64,000 nucleotides of DNA. Origin: Sulfurovum sp. (GTDB taxonomy: Bacteria > Campylobacterota > Campylobacteria > Campylobacterales > Sulfurovaceae). The notes under the pieces are model-generated. The model worked only from the letters and a program-made list of their open reading frames with translations. It was not told the DNA's origin and made no database searches. This document shows positions 41,185 to 51,665 of the stretch, in pieces. Within the stretch, counting starts at the first letter, position 1. Every line of letters begins with the position of its first letter. A program made the position numbers and the translations under genes. Location: positions 953,456-1,017,455 of the forward strand of contig JAIZOF010000001.1 in the NCBI GenBank assembly GCA_020525365.1. Direction: 5' to 3'.

Positions 41185-42255
41185 ATGTTAACCTATATTC
41201 ATATTCCCTACTGTGACTCCAAGTGTCACTACTGCAGCTTCAACTCATATGTTGATAAGTTCGATACCAGACATGCCTATATGCAGGCACTTCATAGACA
41301 GCTTGTCTATGAACTGGAATATTTTGAAGCAACAAAAGGATGCATTGAGACTCTTTTTATCGGGGGAGGAACACCCTCGACAGTTGATCCATCTCTTTAT
41401 GAACCAATATTTGAACTACTCTCTGATTACCTTCAAAATGGGGCAGAAATTACCACTGAAGCTAATCCTAATTCAGCAACCAAAGCATGGCTTTCTGGAA
41501 TGAAGGCGCTTGGGGTAAATCGTATTAGTTTTGGTGCACAAAGTTTCCATGCAGATAAGCTCAAAGCACTCAACCGTGCACACTCTCCAATACAGACAAA
41601 AGAGGCTATTTTTACTGCTAAAGCATTGGGTTTTGAGCATCTTTCTCTTGATCTTATCTACAACTACTACGGTGACACCAAAATACTTTTAGGCAAGGAT
41701 ATAAATGAGGCTTTTGGTTTGCCTATTGACCATATTTCTGCCTATGAGCTCACCATCGAAAATAATACAAAGTTTAAAGCCACCCCAGAAGTACGCCAAG
41801 AGGATGATAGCCTTGCTTTTTTTATTGCAGAAGAGATTACAAGACATGGTTTTGAGCACTATGAGATCTCTAATTTTGGTACATATCAGAGCAAGCACAA
41901 TAGAGGCTATTGGGAACTTAAGGACTATATTGGAGCAGGAGCAGGAGCAGTAGGTTTTAAGTATTTAACTTCAGATGATGCTATACGTTTTTACCCACAA
42001 ACAGACATTGAAGCCTATATTGCAAACCCGTTAAAGATAACAAAGGAGTCTCTTAAGTTAAAAGAACTGCTTACTGAAAAAATATTTCTTGGATTACGTA
42101 GTAATGTGGGAATTCAAAAGTCCATATTGCCTGAAAAAATCAAAGAGAAGGTCAATATGCTTGTCAAAGAAAGAAAACTTACTGAGACTACAACACACTA
42201 CTACAACACAAACTTCTTTATTGCTGATACTCTCACACTCTACCTTTTAGAATAA
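41185..42255 (+). CDS. hemW: HemW-like radical-SAM protein (HemN family)
   Basis: From ATG 41185 the protein is 356 residues and starts LTYIHIPYCDSKCHYCSF, with the radical-SAM CxxxCxxC cluster. It continues TLFIGGGTPSTV, ITTEANPNS, RISFGAQSFHADKLKALNRAHSP and YEISNFG. The first ATG, at 41149, is possible but adds 12 residues absent from the family. The C-terminal domain and lack of a second cluster fit HemW, a haem chaperone, rather than true coproporphyrinogen dehydrogenase. Confidence 0.85.
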   Translation: MLTYIHIPYCDSKCHYCSFNSYVDKFDTRHAYMQALHRQLVYELEYFEATKGCIETLFIGGGTPSTVDPSLYEPIFELLSDYLQNGAEITTEANPNSATKAWLSGMKALGVNRISFGAQSFHADKLKALNRAHSPIQTKEAIFTAKALGFEHLSLDLIYNYYGDTKILLGKDINEAFGLPIDHISAYELTIENNTKFKATPEVRQEDDSLAFFIAEEITRHGFEHYEISNFGTYQSKHNRGYWELKDYIGAGAGAVGFKYLTSDDAIRFYPQTDIEAYIANPLKITKESLKLKELLTEKIFLGLRSNVGIQKSILPEKIKEKVNMLVKERKLTETTTHYYNTNFFIADTLTLYLLE

Positions 42256-42295
42256 GTTTGATAAAATACGACACTTTAATCGAAGAAGGCAGGGC

Positions 42296-42772
42296 ATGTT
42301 TGGCATTGGATTTACCGAAATACTTCTTATTGCAATCATCGCTATTCTCTTTTTGGGACCGGATAAGCTTCCTGAAGCGATGGTGCAGATTGCCAAATTT
42401 TTTAAAAGTATCAAAAAAACTATCAATGAAGCAAAAAGTTCTCTTGAAGAAGAGATGAGAATTGCTGATCTTAAAGAAGAAGCACTTAGCTATAAACAGA
42501 AACTTGATAGTGCTGCTAGTGAACTACAAGGTTTTAAGAATATCTCCATAGACGATATTATTGATGAGCCTACTGTAGCAAAAGAGAAACCGTCTTCCGA
42601 TGCACTTAAAAGTACTTATGCGGATGAAGCAAAGCCGACAACACAGGTAGAACCTAAAATGGAGACAGTTGTGCTTAAGAAGAAAGAGAAACACTCTATT
42701 GCTAAAACCAAAAAGGCCAAAAAGGACAATATGTCTACTGCTAAAAAATCTAAAGAGGGAGACAATGTTTAA
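42296..42772 (+). CDS. tatB: Sec-independent protein translocase subunit TatB
   Basis: The 158-residue protein has the TatB/A start MFGIGFTEILLIAIIAILFLGPDKLPEA: one membrane helix, the FLGPDKLP hinge and an amphipathic helix. A long Lys/Glu-rich cytosolic tail follows, as in TatB. Its stop overlaps the tatC ATG by 1 base. Exported Tat substrates in this window include SoxB and the phosphoesterase at 50817-51665. Confidence 0.92.
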   Translation: MFGIGFTEILLIAIIAILFLGPDKLPEAMVQIAKFFKSIKKTINEAKSSLEEEMRIADLKEEALSYKQKLDSAASELQGFKNISIDDIIDEPTVAKEKPSSDALKSTYADEAKPTTQVEPKMETVVLKKKEKHSIAKTKKAKKDNMSTAKKSKEGDNV

Positions 42773-43773
42773 TGTTTGAAGAGTTACGTCCTCATCTTGC
42801 AGAGTTACGTAAACGTATAGGGCTCTCTGTGCTTTCTGTATTTATTGCATTTGGTATTGCATTTACATTCCATGAGACAATTCTTGCATGGATCACTGCA
42901 CCACTTGACCATGCTCTTGCAGAAGTCAAACAAAATGTTACAAAAAAAAGTATGACCCAGTGGCATATTGATCTCAATGCGAGTCGAAAGATAACCTCAG
43001 AAATAGAGGAGATTTCCCCAAAAGATAACTCAGGTGTTAAGGCAGCACAAAATCTCTCCAAATCACTCACACAAGCAGCACAGGCCACAGAAGGTGAACT
43101 TAAAAAAGGTTTAGAAAATGCAGCAAAGTCTGCCTATGAACTGGCAGCTTCATTGCGTGCCTCTAAAATCTTTAACCCACAAGTAACTACCCATCAAGTC
43201 GCAGGAACTTTCTTTGTTGCACTAAAGGTCTCATTTTTTGTGGGGCTCCTGCTAGCAATGCCATTTATTCTCTACCAACTTTGGCTTTTTGTGGCACCAG
43301 GACTCTATAGTCATGAAAAGAAAATGGTATTCCCCTTTGTAGCAGGAGGTTCTGTTATGTTTCTTTCAGGCGTACTGTTTGCCTATTATATTGTGACACC
43401 ATTTGGGTTTCAATTTCTTATTACCTTTGGATCATTTCTCTATACACCTCTTATTAATATTGAGGACTATGTGGGTTTTTTTACAAAGATTATGATGGGG
43501 TTTGGAATTGCTTTTGAGTTGCCAGTATTCGCCTACTTCCTTGCTTTGCTTGGGTTAGTGACAGATCGCACACTCAAAGACTTTTTTAAATATGCTGTAG
43601 TAATTATTTTTGTTCTTGCAGCACTGCTTACACCACCTGATATCCTTACTCAGCTTTTAATGGCAGCACCACTGGTTATCCTTTATGGTATTTCTATTCT
43701 TATTGTCGCAGTAGTTAATCCTGACAAGAATGAAGATGGAGAAGATGGAGAAAAAGAGACGGAAAAAATGTAA
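42772..43773 (+). CDS. tatC: Sec-independent protein translocase subunit TatC with an enlarged first periplasmic loop
   Basis: The 333-residue protein has six membrane segments and the TatC signatures ELRKRIGLSVLS (N-terminal, twin-arginine contact), LLLAMPFILYQLWLFVAPGLYSHEKK and FGIAFELPVF. Most TatC proteins have about 250 residues. Here about 80 extra residues, rich in Ala, Lys, Glu and Ser and probably helical, sit in periplasmic loop 1 (about residues 55-135). The C-terminal tail is acidic. It overlaps queA by 1 base. Confidence 0.93.
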   Translation: MFEELRPHLAELRKRIGLSVLSVFIAFGIAFTFHETILAWITAPLDHALAEVKQNVTKKSMTQWHIDLNASRKITSEIEEISPKDNSGVKAAQNLSKSLTQAAQATEGELKKGLENAAKSAYELAASLRASKIFNPQVTTHQVAGTFFVALKVSFFVGLLLAMPFILYQLWLFVAPGLYSHEKKMVFPFVAGGSVMFLSGVLFAYYIVTPFGFQFLITFGSFLYTPLINIEDYVGFFTKIMMGFGIAFELPVFAYFLALLGLVTDRTLKDFFKYAVVIIFVLAALLTPPDILTQLLMAAPLVILYGISILIVAVVNPDKNEDGEDGEKETEKM

Positions 43774-44792
43774 TGTCTACTACGCGATTAACAAAGAGCT
43801 ATGACTACATACTCCCCAAAGAGTACATTGCAACTGAACCCGTATACCCTAGAGATCATGCAAAATTACTAGTTTATAATAGAAAAACCAACGAGATAAC
43901 CCATGCTACCTTCGGTTACCTGCTCAACTTTCTACCCAAATGTGATATTTTTCTTAATGATACCCGTGTTATCAAGGCACGCATCTTTGGATATAAGTCT
44001 AGTGGTGGAAAAGTAGAACTTCTTTTAAACAAACCACTTGATGCCCACCATTACCTTGTTATGATACGAGGAAAGATCCATATTGGCACACAACTTTTCT
44101 TTGACAAAGGGTTAGTTGCAACTGTCATAGCGTTAAACAAGGATGGATCAAGAGTCGTTACTTTTGCCAAAAATAATACAGAAATATATTTTGAAACATT
44201 AGTGCCATTACTTGATGAGATAGGACACATTCCCTTACCTCCTTATATGCAACGCGAAGACAGGAAAGAAGATGAGTCTGACTATCAGTCCCTCTTTGCT
44301 AAGAATGCAGGAGCAGTTGCCGCACCTACTGCTTCTTTACATTTTACGTCAGATCTTTTTGAAAAACTCCAAAAAACCTACTCTACCCATACCCTGACAT
44401 TGCATGTTGGGGCAGGAACTTTTAAGCCTGTTGAGGCAGAGAATATTCTTGATCACCCTATGCACTCAGAATATTTTCATATTCCTGATACTTCAGTAAA
44501 GATAATAGAGAGCCAAAAACCCATTCTTGCCATTGGTACAACTGTCACGCGTACCATTGAATATTATACTAGAACAAAACAGAAGGAGGGAGTATGTGAC
44601 CTCTTTCTTAATCCACTTAATCCTCCTCAACGTGTCACTCATCTGCTTACAAACTTTCACCTACCCAAAAGTACACTTATTATGTTGGTAAGCGCTTTTA
44701 TTGGAAGAGAAAAGACGTTACAGCTATACCAAGAGGCAATCGAAAAACAGTATCGGTTCTTCTCTTATGGAGATGCTATGCTTATACTCTAA
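43773..44792 (+). CDS. queA: S-adenosylmethionine:tRNA ribosyltransferase-isomerase
   Basis: The 339-residue QueA adds the cyclopentane-bearing ring of queuosine to tRNA using SAM. It begins SYDYILPKEYIATEPVYPRDHAKLLV and contains FLNDTRVIKARI, GHIPLPPYMQRED, AGAVAAPTASLHFT, LHVGAGTFKPV, TNFHLPKSTL and the C-terminal FFSYGDAML, all conserved. Its start overlaps the tatC stop. Confidence 0.96.
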   Translation: MSTTRLTKSYDYILPKEYIATEPVYPRDHAKLLVYNRKTNEITHATFGYLLNFLPKCDIFLNDTRVIKARIFGYKSSGGKVELLLNKPLDAHHYLVMIRGKIHIGTQLFFDKGLVATVIALNKDGSRVVTFAKNNTEIYFETLVPLLDEIGHIPLPPYMQREDRKEDESDYQSLFAKNAGAVAAPTASLHFTSDLFEKLQKTYSTHTLTLHVGAGTFKPVEAENILDHPMHSEYFHIPDTSVKIIESQKPILAIGTTVTRTIEYYTRTKQKEGVCDLFLNPLNPPQRVTHLLTNFHLPKSTLIMLVSAFIGREKTLQLYQEAIEKQYRFFSYGDAMLIL

Positions 44793-44953
44793 TTGTTTTT
44801 ATTTTTCATGGTTATATTGGCAGGATATTTTATTTATGGTATAGTTTTGGACTACAGATAAATGGTTATGCCTTAAACAAACAAGAGATTATAAGGATGT
44901 CAATATGCTATCATCAATAATAAAAAATCTATAAATTATGAAAGATTTTTAAA

Positions 44954-45685
44954 ATGAGATTAGACAGATACCTAGTAGATGAGGGTTATTACGAGAGTCG
45001 TAACCGTGCGAATGATGCCATAAAAGCAGGATTAGTACTAGTAGATGGAAAGAGAGGGAAGCCTTCAACAAAGATAGATAACAATATACTCGTAGAGGTA
45101 GAGGATTCTAAATTTTATGTGAGTCGTGCAGCTCGTAAGCTAGAGGATTTTCTAGAAAATTATCCTATGAATTTTAAAGGTAAATCAGCCTTAGATATAG
45201 GCTCTTCTACAGGAGGTTTTGCTCAGATAGTGCTGGAAAATGGGATAGAGCGTTTGAGCTGTGTTGATGTAGGTTCTGACCAACTGCATATATCATTACG
45301 TAAGAATAAAAAAGTGACGCTTCATGAAGAAACTGATATTAGAGAATATGAAGATGAACTGAGATATGATTTAATCACTTGTGATGTATCGTTTATCTCT
45401 ATTCGAAAAATTATGGATGATATAGACAGACTATCAATAAATGGTACAGACATCATCATACTTTATAAACCACAATTTGAAGTGGGTAAAGATGTAAAGC
45501 GTGACTCTAAGGGTGTAGTGAAAGACCTTGATGCTATTGCTAGACGTAAAGAAGAGTTTGAGGCTGAGGCGAAGAAACTTGGCTGGGATAAAAAGTATCA
45601 AGCAGAGTCAAAAGTACAAGGAAAAGAGGGTAGTCAGGAGTATTTTTATCACTTTGTAAAATTGAAAACAAGAAATAAAAATTGA
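44954..45685 (+). CDS. tlyA: TlyA-family S4-domain rRNA 2'-O-methyltransferase
   Basis: The 243-residue protein starts with an S4 RNA-binding domain (MRLDRYLVDEGYYESRNRAN) followed by a Rossmann methyltransferase core (ALDIGSSTGGFAQIVLENG near residue 77, then LYKPQFEV near residue 172). TlyA 2'-O-methylates rRNA and is required for capreomycin sensitivity in some relatives. Its TGA overlaps the TTG start of ribF, giving a tlyA-ribF-cmoA run. Confidence 0.92.
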   Translation: MRLDRYLVDEGYYESRNRANDAIKAGLVLVDGKRGKPSTKIDNNILVEVEDSKFYVSRAARKLEDFLENYPMNFKGKSALDIGSSTGGFAQIVLENGIERLSCVDVGSDQLHISLRKNKKVTLHEETDIREYEDELRYDLITCDVSFISIRKIMDDIDRLSINGTDIIILYKPQFEVGKDVKRDSKGVVKDLDAIARRKEEFEAEAKKLGWDKKYQAESKVQGKEGSQEYFYHFVKLKTRNKN

Positions 45686-46491
45686 TATATAAAAATAATA
45701 TAAAATCTATTACAATAGGTTCGTTTGATGGTATACATATTGCCCATCAGGCACTCATTGGTCGTGTGGAAGCAGTGGTGGTTATTGAGCGTAATGGTGG
45801 GTACTTAACGCCAGGCTATAAAAGAACACTCTATACAAGCAAGCCATGTTACTTTTACCATTTTAATAAAATACATACACTTTCACCTGAAGCATTTATC
45901 TCTAAAATAGAAGAGGATTTTCCCGCACTTGAGAAGATTGTAGTAGGATATGACTTCTCTTTTGGCAAAAAGAGGGTAGGCGACAGTATGCTATTAAGTA
46001 AGCTCTTTTGTAAAGAAGTAGAAGTTGTACCTGAAGTTATGTGGCAGGGGGTGTCTGTACACTCAAGAACAATCAAGCAATATCTTTGTGAAGGGAATAT
46101 AGAAATGGTTAGTCATCTATTGGGTAGAAATTACTGTATTGATGGCAATATTATTCATGGGCAGGGGATTGGGCAAAAAAAACTTGTACCTACTCTCAAT
46201 TTAAAAGTTAAAAACTACCAGCTTCCCCGAGAAGGTGTTTATGCGACAAAAACATTGATTGGGGAAGAGTGGTTTGAAAGTGTGACATTTATAGGAAATC
46301 GAATGACCACGGATGGATCATTTGCTGTGGAGACTCATGTACTAGAAAAGAAACTTCCTGTGCTATCTTATGGATCGATCTTTATTTTATTCCATGCATT
46401 TATTCGTTCAAACCGAAAGTTTGATACATTGAATGCGCTTAAAATACAGATTAAAAAAGACATAATACAAACTAAAAAGATATTGGTATGA
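45682..46491 (+). CDS. ribF: Bifunctional riboflavin kinase / FAD synthetase
   Basis: The 269-residue protein starts with TTG overlapping the end of tlyA. The N-terminal FAD-synthetase domain has [17 protein letters not shown] with the HxxH nucleotidyl motif, [14 protein letters not shown] and [15 protein letters not shown]. The riboflavin-kinase domain has [15 protein letters not shown] and EGVYATKT. It is rather short for RibF, as in Campylobacter. It ends at the ATG of cmoA, with 4 bp of overlap. Confidence 0.9.
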   Translation: MIYKNNIKSITIGSFDGIHIAHQALIGRVEAVVVIERNGGYLTPGYKRTLYTSKPCYFYHFNKIHTLSPEAFISKIEEDFPALEKIVVGYDFSFGKKRVGDSMLLSKLFCKEVEVVPEVMWQGVSVHSRTIKQYLCEGNIEMVSHLLGRNYCIDGNIIHGQGIGQKKLVPTLNLKVKNYQLPREGVYATKTLIGEEWFESVTFIGNRMTTDGSFAVETHVLEKKLPVLSYGSIFILFHAFIRSNRKFDTLNALKIQIKKDIIQTKKILV

Positions 46492-47195
46492 AAGATAAAG
46501 TATTTACCAAACCTATAGAGAAAAAGTTTGAGTTTGATGAAGCCGTGGCTTCTGTGTTTGATGATATGTTATCTCGTTCTGTGCCTTTTTATGATGAGGT
46601 ACGAAAACTGATTATCTCCTTAATATTGGCTCAAGAGAAAGAAGGAATGAAGGTATTAGATCTTGGTTCTTCTACTGCAAAGTTTTTGCTTGATTTGCAT
46701 TCAAAAATGAAAGTACCTATGAAACTTAAAGGATTAGATAATTCTCAAGCTATGCTAGACAGAGCCGAGCAAAAATGTCAAGCTTTTGGAGCAGATATAG
46801 AGCTAGAATTTGCTGATATGTTGGCGTATCACTATGATAATGAAGATATTATAGTAGCCAACTATACTCTACAATTTATACGACCCATACAGCGTTTGGA
46901 GCTAGTCAAGAAGCTTTATGATGGATTAAGTAAGGATGGGATTTTTATTTTTTCTGAAAAAGTAGTTTTTGAAAATAAGGTATTAGATAAGCAGATAATA
47001 GATATTTATTATGCCTATAAAAAAGAGCAGGGTTATAGTGAATATGAAATAGCACGAAAAAGAGAAGCATTAGAAAATGTACTTATTCCTTTTACACTTA
47101 AAGAAAATATTCAAATGTGTAAAGAGGCTGGATTTTCTAAAATTGAAACTATTTTTCAGTGGGCAAATTTTGTAACTTTTGTTGTCAAAAAGTAG
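46488..47195 (+). CDS. cmoA: Carboxy-S-adenosyl-L-methionine synthase
   Basis: The 235-residue class I methyltransferase-fold enzyme makes carboxy-SAM from SAM and prephenate for tRNA wobble-uridine modification. It starts [25 protein letters not shown], then has [39 protein letters not shown] and SEKVVFENK, matching CmoA. It is the last gene of the tlyA-ribF-cmoA run. Confidence 0.92.
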   Translation: MKDKVFTKPIEKKFEFDEAVASVFDDMLSRSVPFYDEVRKLIISLILAQEKEGMKVLDLGSSTAKFLLDLHSKMKVPMKLKGLDNSQAMLDRAEQKCQAFGADIELEFADMLAYHYDNEDIIVANYTLQFIRPIQRLELVKKLYDGLSKDGIFIFSEKVVFENKVLDKQIIDIYYAYKKEQGYSEYEIARKREALENVLIPFTLKENIQMCKEAGFSKIETIFQWANFVTFVVKK

Positions 47196-47231
47196 TAATA
47201 TATTTCCATAGTACGTAAGTACGGGCCCCAT

Positions 47232-47352
47232 TAAAAAATATGAGTTATTCACCAATTATTCACCATGTGAAAAGGAAAAACTTTCAGATAACTGTGTGGT
47301 GGGAATTTACTAAAAAATATGAGTATTTTATGTATTATTCATCATGTAAAAT
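47232..47352. repeat. Imperfect 42-bp direct repeat upstream of the DAHP synthase gene
   Basis: Units at 47232-47275 and 47311-47352 share TAAAAAATATGAGT, then ATTATTCAYCATGT and AAAA, with an inexact centre. They are 79 bp apart start to start. They fill most of the 260-bp spacer between cmoA and the DAHP synthase gene. The -10 TATAAT at 47421-47426 lies downstream. It could be an operator pair or an old duplication. Confidence 0.5.
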
Positions 47353-47455
47353 TTAAAATATTTTTATTATAAATTTAGATTTCTATACTAAGGCATACGA
47401 CTATTTCAAATTTTTTCAGCTATAATCTTGTAATTTATTATGTAAGGATAGATTC

Positions 47456-48817
47456 ATGAGTTGGACACCAGAGAGCTGGAGGGCATTTCCTATAAAGCAA
47501 CAGCCAACATACCTAGATAGAGAAGCACTTGATATGACAGAGAAGATGTTGAGTTCCTATCCACCATTAATATTTGCCGAAGAGGCACGAAGACTTAAAG
47601 AGAAGTTAGCGGCGGCAGGTCGTGGTGAAGCATTTTTGCTTCAAGGAGGGGACTGTGCAGAAAGTTTTGCAGATTTTAATGCACAGAATATTAAAAATCT
47701 TTTCAAGCTAATGTTGCAAATGAATATGGTATTAATGTACTCTACAGGAAAACCGGTTATTAAAGTAGGACGTATTGCTGGGCAGTTTGCCAAGCCAAGA
47801 AGTTCCGACTTTGAAGAGAAGAATGGTACCAAATTAGCAAGTTATCGTGGTGACATTATCAACTCTATCGAATTTACCGAAGAAGCAAGGATACCAAATC
47901 CTAAGAATATGCTAAAAGCATATAGTCAGTCTGCAGCCACACTTAATTTGTTACGTGCTTTTGCACGTGGTGGTTTAGCAAACCTCAATAAGGTACATAA
48001 ATGGAATCTTGATTTTATTAAGGATAACTCACTTGGTAAACGATATGATGAACTTAGTGATAAGATAGATCATGCTATGAAATTTATGGCAGCTTGTGGG
48101 CTAACAAGCAAAACATTACCACAGTTACATCAGACAACACTCTATACTTCACATGAAGCACTACTACTCAATTATGAGCAGGCATTAACACGTAAAGACA
48201 CAGAAACAGGCGAGTGGTATGATTGCTCTGCACATATGTTATGGATTGGTGACAGAACCCGTGACTTAAATGAAGCACATATTGAGTACTTTAGGGGTAT
48301 CAAAAACCCTATTGGATGTAAAGTTGGACCAAGTATAGATGAAGATGAACTTATTGCACTCATTGATGCACTTAACCCAGAGAATGAAGAGGGAAGACTC
48401 AATCTGATTGTTCGTATGGGTGCAGATAAAATTGATACCCTTTACCCCCCATTACTCAAAAAAGTACGTGACGCAGGAAAAAATGTTGTTTGGACAATTG
48501 ACCCAATGCATGGGAATATTGAGAAGTCTTCGACTGGTTTCAAAACACGTGATTTTGCTAATATTCTTTCAGAAGTAGAACAGTTTTTCAAGATACACAA
48601 AGAGCATGGAACGGTTGCGGCAGGTATCCATCTTGAAATGACAGGAAATAATGTAACTGAGTGTACCGGAAGTACTTCTTGTGCCATTACAGAAGAGGGA
48701 TTAGCAAGTCGTTATCATACGCAATGTGATCCAAGACTTAATGCTTCTCAGGCACTTGAACTAGCATTTATGATTTCTGATACAATTTGTGACTATGGCC
48801 CAGAAAATAAAGAATAG
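47456..48817 (+). CDS. Class II 3-deoxy-7-phosphoheptulonate (DAHP) synthase
   Basis: The 453-residue enzyme condenses phosphoenolpyruvate and erythrose-4-phosphate, the first shikimate step. It matches the plant-like class II family: [18 protein letters not shown] at the start, [55 protein letters not shown], and [13 protein letters not shown] near the C-terminus. This is the usual form in Campylobacterota. A TATAAT at 47421-47426 and TAAGGA at about 47442 precede the ATG. Confidence 0.95.
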   Translation: MSWTPESWRAFPIKQQPTYLDREALDMTEKMLSSYPPLIFAEEARRLKEKLAAAGRGEAFLLQGGDCAESFADFNAQNIKNLFKLMLQMNMVLMYSTGKPVIKVGRIAGQFAKPRSSDFEEKNGTKLASYRGDIINSIEFTEEARIPNPKNMLKAYSQSAATLNLLRAFARGGLANLNKVHKWNLDFIKDNSLGKRYDELSDKIDHAMKFMAACGLTSKTLPQLHQTTLYTSHEALLLNYEQALTRKDTETGEWYDCSAHMLWIGDRTRDLNEAHIEYFRGIKNPIGCKVGPSIDEDELIALIDALNPENEEGRLNLIVRMGADKIDTLYPPLLKKVRDAGKNVVWTIDPMHGNIEKSSTGFKTRDFANILSEVEQFFKIHKEHGTVAAGIHLEMTGNNVTECTGSTSCAITEEGLASRYHTQCDPRLNASQALELAFMISDTICDYGPENKE

Positions 48818-48894
48818 ATATATCTAGAAAAATATCAAGAAGCAACAGAGTAGAGATATTACTGAAGGTAGGTTGTATAAAATTTATTACTTTT

Positions 48895-50091
48895 CTATCT
48901 AATAGAAAAGATATTTTTCCCCCCTTCGTGCCAATAGGATAGATCCATTTGATGGATACTAAGAATGCTTTTGACAATATAAAGACCAAGTCCTAACCCA
49001 CCTTCAGAAGCATGGAATGGCTTAAAATACTCTTCCAGTGGGCAGGAGAGTTGTTTGCCTTTGTTGAGGATCTTTGTATGATTATCATCAATGCAGACAA
49101 TAGCATGTTTATCAGTTGAGTACTTGATGGCATTGTCTAGTAAATTTTTGAGTACGAGTGCAAGGAGTTCAAAATCAGCTGTAACAATATAATCTTTTTT
49201 AACTTCAATACTTACCAATCGTTCAGGATTCTCAATCATTAATAAATCAATGCTCCCCTCAACAAGATCGCTCATCTTATAGGGTTTAAGATTGAGATCA
49301 AAATTTTTAGAGGTTATCTTCTCTATTTTGGCAAATTCATCTATGAGGAGATTGAGTCGTTCAAAAATACCATGAAGACGTTGTTTACTTTTTTTATCGG
49401 GTAGCATTTCACTTATGAGGCGCCCTTTGGCAATGGGAGTCTTTAGCTCATGCATAATGGCACGTAAAAAGAGTTGACGAGACTGCAATAGTTCTCGTAT
49501 CATGGTTACGGCATGATCAAACTCATTAGCAACTTCTGCAATTTCATCATGCTTATCGCTACCGTATCGTATATTTAAATCACCTTCAGAGAATTTTTTG
49601 ATCTTCTCTTTGAGTTCAGTAATGGGGCGTAAGGATCGGATGATCCAGAGATAAAGCATAATGATCAATAAAAAGACAATAATAAAGACTGCAATACGTT
49701 TGATGGGGTACTTGGGCTTATTCTCATTTTTCAAGAAGAGTTTGAAGCGGTCATTATTAATAAGGATAACCCGCTGTAGACAGTAGTTGTCTGCGGCATA
49801 CTTTTTGTACTTTCCTTTTTCTTTGAAATAGCGTTCTACTTGAACTATTTTTGCCTTATCTTTAAAGAGAGAGAAGTTTTGTGATTCAAGATAGGCTTCA
49901 TCTATCTTTCCATTGTATAAATAACAATTATAAAGATAATGTGCAATTGTACGCTCCTTCAGTTCATTGAGTTCATCATATTTGGCATGGTCGTATTTGA
50001 TAGAACCAATAAAGAGAATAGCAAGAAGCAAAAGAGCTACAGAAAAGACTACCTTGATTTTATTCCGTAGTGATGAGAAATGATTAAACAA
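48895..50091 (-). CDS. ArsS-like sensor histidine kinase
   Basis: The 398-residue kinase has two membrane helices (about residues 10-30 and 131-151) around a short periplasmic domain, a HAMP linker (RPITELKEKIKKFSEGD), the phospho-acceptor His214 in MHELKTPIAKGRL, and an ATP-binding end with NAIKYS and GLGLGLYIVKSIL. Its layout and pairing with the following OmpR-type gene resemble the acid-responsive ArsRS pair of Helicobacter. The stimulus here is not shown. It overlaps the regulator gene by 8 bp. Confidence 0.88.
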   Translation of the reverse strand: MFNHFSSLRNKIKVVFSVALLLLAILFIGSIKYDHAKYDELNELKERTIAHYLYNCYLYNGKIDEAYLESQNFSLFKDKAKIVQVERYFKEKGKYKKYAADNYCLQRVILINNDRFKLFLKNENKPKYPIKRIAVFIIVFLLIIMLYLWIIRSLRPITELKEKIKKFSEGDLNIRYGSDKHDEIAEVANEFDHAVTMIRELLQSRQLFLRAIMHELKTPIAKGRLISEMLPDKKSKQRLHGIFERLNLLIDEFAKIEKITSKNFDLNLKPYKMSDLVEGSIDLLMIENPERLVSIEVKKDYIVTADFELLALVLKNLLDNAIKYSTDKHAIVCIDDNHTKILNKGKQLSCPLEEYFKPFHASEGGLGLGLYIVKSILSIHQMDLSYWHEGGKNIFSIR

Positions 50092-50740
50092 GTTTGTAAC
50101 CTACGCCTCTAACAGCCTGAATACACTTGTTCTCACCAAGTTTGGAGCGAATTTTGGAGATAATAACATCGAGGCTTTTCCCTTGTGAGTCAATACTCAT
50201 TGTGGCAGAAGAGTTGATAATTTGCTCACGTGACTGAGTCATACCTTGGTTTTTGGTCAATAGAGAAAGTACTTCGAATTCAGCAGGGGTAAGGTGAAGT
50301 GCTTTGCCTTTATAGTAGATGGTGTCACCCTTAATTTCAAAGTCACTTTTGGATACACTGGCAGAGGTTTCTCTCTCCCCCTTGCTGACACGATTTAAAA
50401 TTGACATGATGCGTGCATACATCTCTTTGGGATCATAAGGTTTTGGCAAATAGTCATATGCCCCTAGTTCAAAGCTTTGAACCTTATCGTTAATATCATT
50501 GCGTGCAGAGGAGATGATGACAGGGATATTATATTTACGTACTAACTCTTCACACACTTCTAATCCATCCATTCCTGGAAGTGTTAGATCGAGAATGACC
50601 ATATCGAACTTTTTTACCCCCGCACTGAGCCCAAGAAATGGATCTTCGTAATTGATTACCTTGATATCAAACTGTGCAAGATACTCACTAAGAAGCTCTG
50701 CAAACTCTGGATCATCTTCTATCATTAAAACATTAATCAT
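50084..50740 (-). CDS. OmpR-family response regulator (ArsR-like)
   Basis: The 218-residue protein has a receiver domain (acidic pair Asp9/Asp10, phospho-acceptor Asp51 in VILDLTLPGMDG, Lys in PKPYDP) and a winged helix (LTPAEFEVLSLLTKNQGMTQSR, ending KCIQAVRGVGYKLV). It is first in the operon with its kinase. It is separate from the sox-linked regulator at 52977-53636. Confidence 0.9.
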   Translation of the reverse strand: MINVLMIEDDPEFAELLSEYLAQFDIKVINYEDPFLGLSAGVKKFDMVILDLTLPGMDGLEVCEELVRKYNIPVIISSARNDINDKVQSFELGAYDYLPKPYDPKEMYARIMSILNRVSKGERETSASVSKSDFEIKGDTIYYKGKALHLTPAEFEVLSLLTKNQGMTQSREQIINSSATMSIDSQGKSLDVIISKIRSKLGENKCIQAVRGVGYKLV

Positions 50741-50816
50741 CTATACTCTCCTTAATTTATTCTAATTTTATTATATCATCATAAAATTAATTGAGCACAA
50801 ATAGATCTATATAAAA

Positions 50817-51665
50817 TCAACCTTCATGTGTATAGATTAATTTTTCACTCAATTGATTACCATTGAGCTCAATGTATCGCATTGGATATTCATCAAGATC
50901 AAGTGGACGTATGAAGCCACGGGTTGTAATGACTCTTACATGATTGATAAGTTTGAGGTTATCAATATGTTTATGTCCAGAGAGCGTGGCAATGAGATTG
51001 GGATATTCAAAAAGTGTCTTAATCACCTCCTCAGTATTGCCAAGTACATATTTGTGGATATCCTTCTTGTCTGTTCCGCACCAATAATTGGTATAGGGGT
51101 GGTGATTAAGTATAAGTGTTGGTTTGCCCTGTTCAAGCATTTTTTTAGCAAAAGTAATTGTCTCTTTGCCGTAACGCCCATTATTAGCATTTTCGATAGT
51201 ACTATCAAGACCCAGTATAAGATAGCCATTTTTTTCGACAGCCCAATCTCTGCCTTCTACTCGTAGTTCTTTTTGTGACATGAAGAGTTTTTTAAACTCT
51301 TTTAGGTGAATACGGTTATCATTAACTGGTGATGACTCTTTATTTCCACGTACATGATAGACTGGGCAGTGAAGTTTTTCAGTAATTTCTTTATAAATAA
51401 GAGCATCTTTGTCTCCCGCCATATTGTTATTAAAATTATCGCCACCAAAAAGTACACAATCAAGATATGGATAGTGCTTATTGAGATATTTTACTGCCAT
51501 TTTGAGTGCTTCTACACTATCGGGCGCACCTAAATCCATATGCGCATCTGTAATATGCACCAGCTTGAGTGTTTTGGATTGTATATTTGTTTCTGACGCT
51601 ACCAGTGGCATAGCGGCAAGTGCTGCAGCACCTTTAAAAAAGTTTCTTCTTGATTGGTTAGGCAT
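50817..51665 (-). CDS. Tat-exported calcineurin-type metallophosphoesterase
   Basis: The 282-residue protein begins with a twin-arginine signal (QSRRNFFKGAAALAAMPLVASE). The phosphoesterase metal motifs are in order: HITDAHMD near residue 37, LFGGDNFNN near residue 73, VRGNKES near residue 100 (GNxE in place of GNHE), LNHHPY near residue 187 and LSGHKHID near residue 230. The substrate is unknown. The GNKE variant replaces the usual catalytic His. Confidence 0.85.
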   Translation of the reverse strand: MPNQSRRNFFKGAAALAAMPLVASETNIQSKTLKLVHITDAHMDLGAPDSVEALKMAVKYLNKHYPYLDCVLFGGDNFNNNMAGDKDALIYKEITEKLHCPVYHVRGNKESSPVNDNRIHLKEFKKLFMSQKELRVEGRDWAVEKNGYLILGLDSTIENANNGRYGKETITFAKKMLEQGKPTLILNHHPYTNYWCGTDKKDIHKYVLGNTEEVIKTLFEYPNLIATLSGHKHIDNLKLINHVRVITTRGFIRPLDLDEYPMRYIELNGNQLSEKLIYTHEG

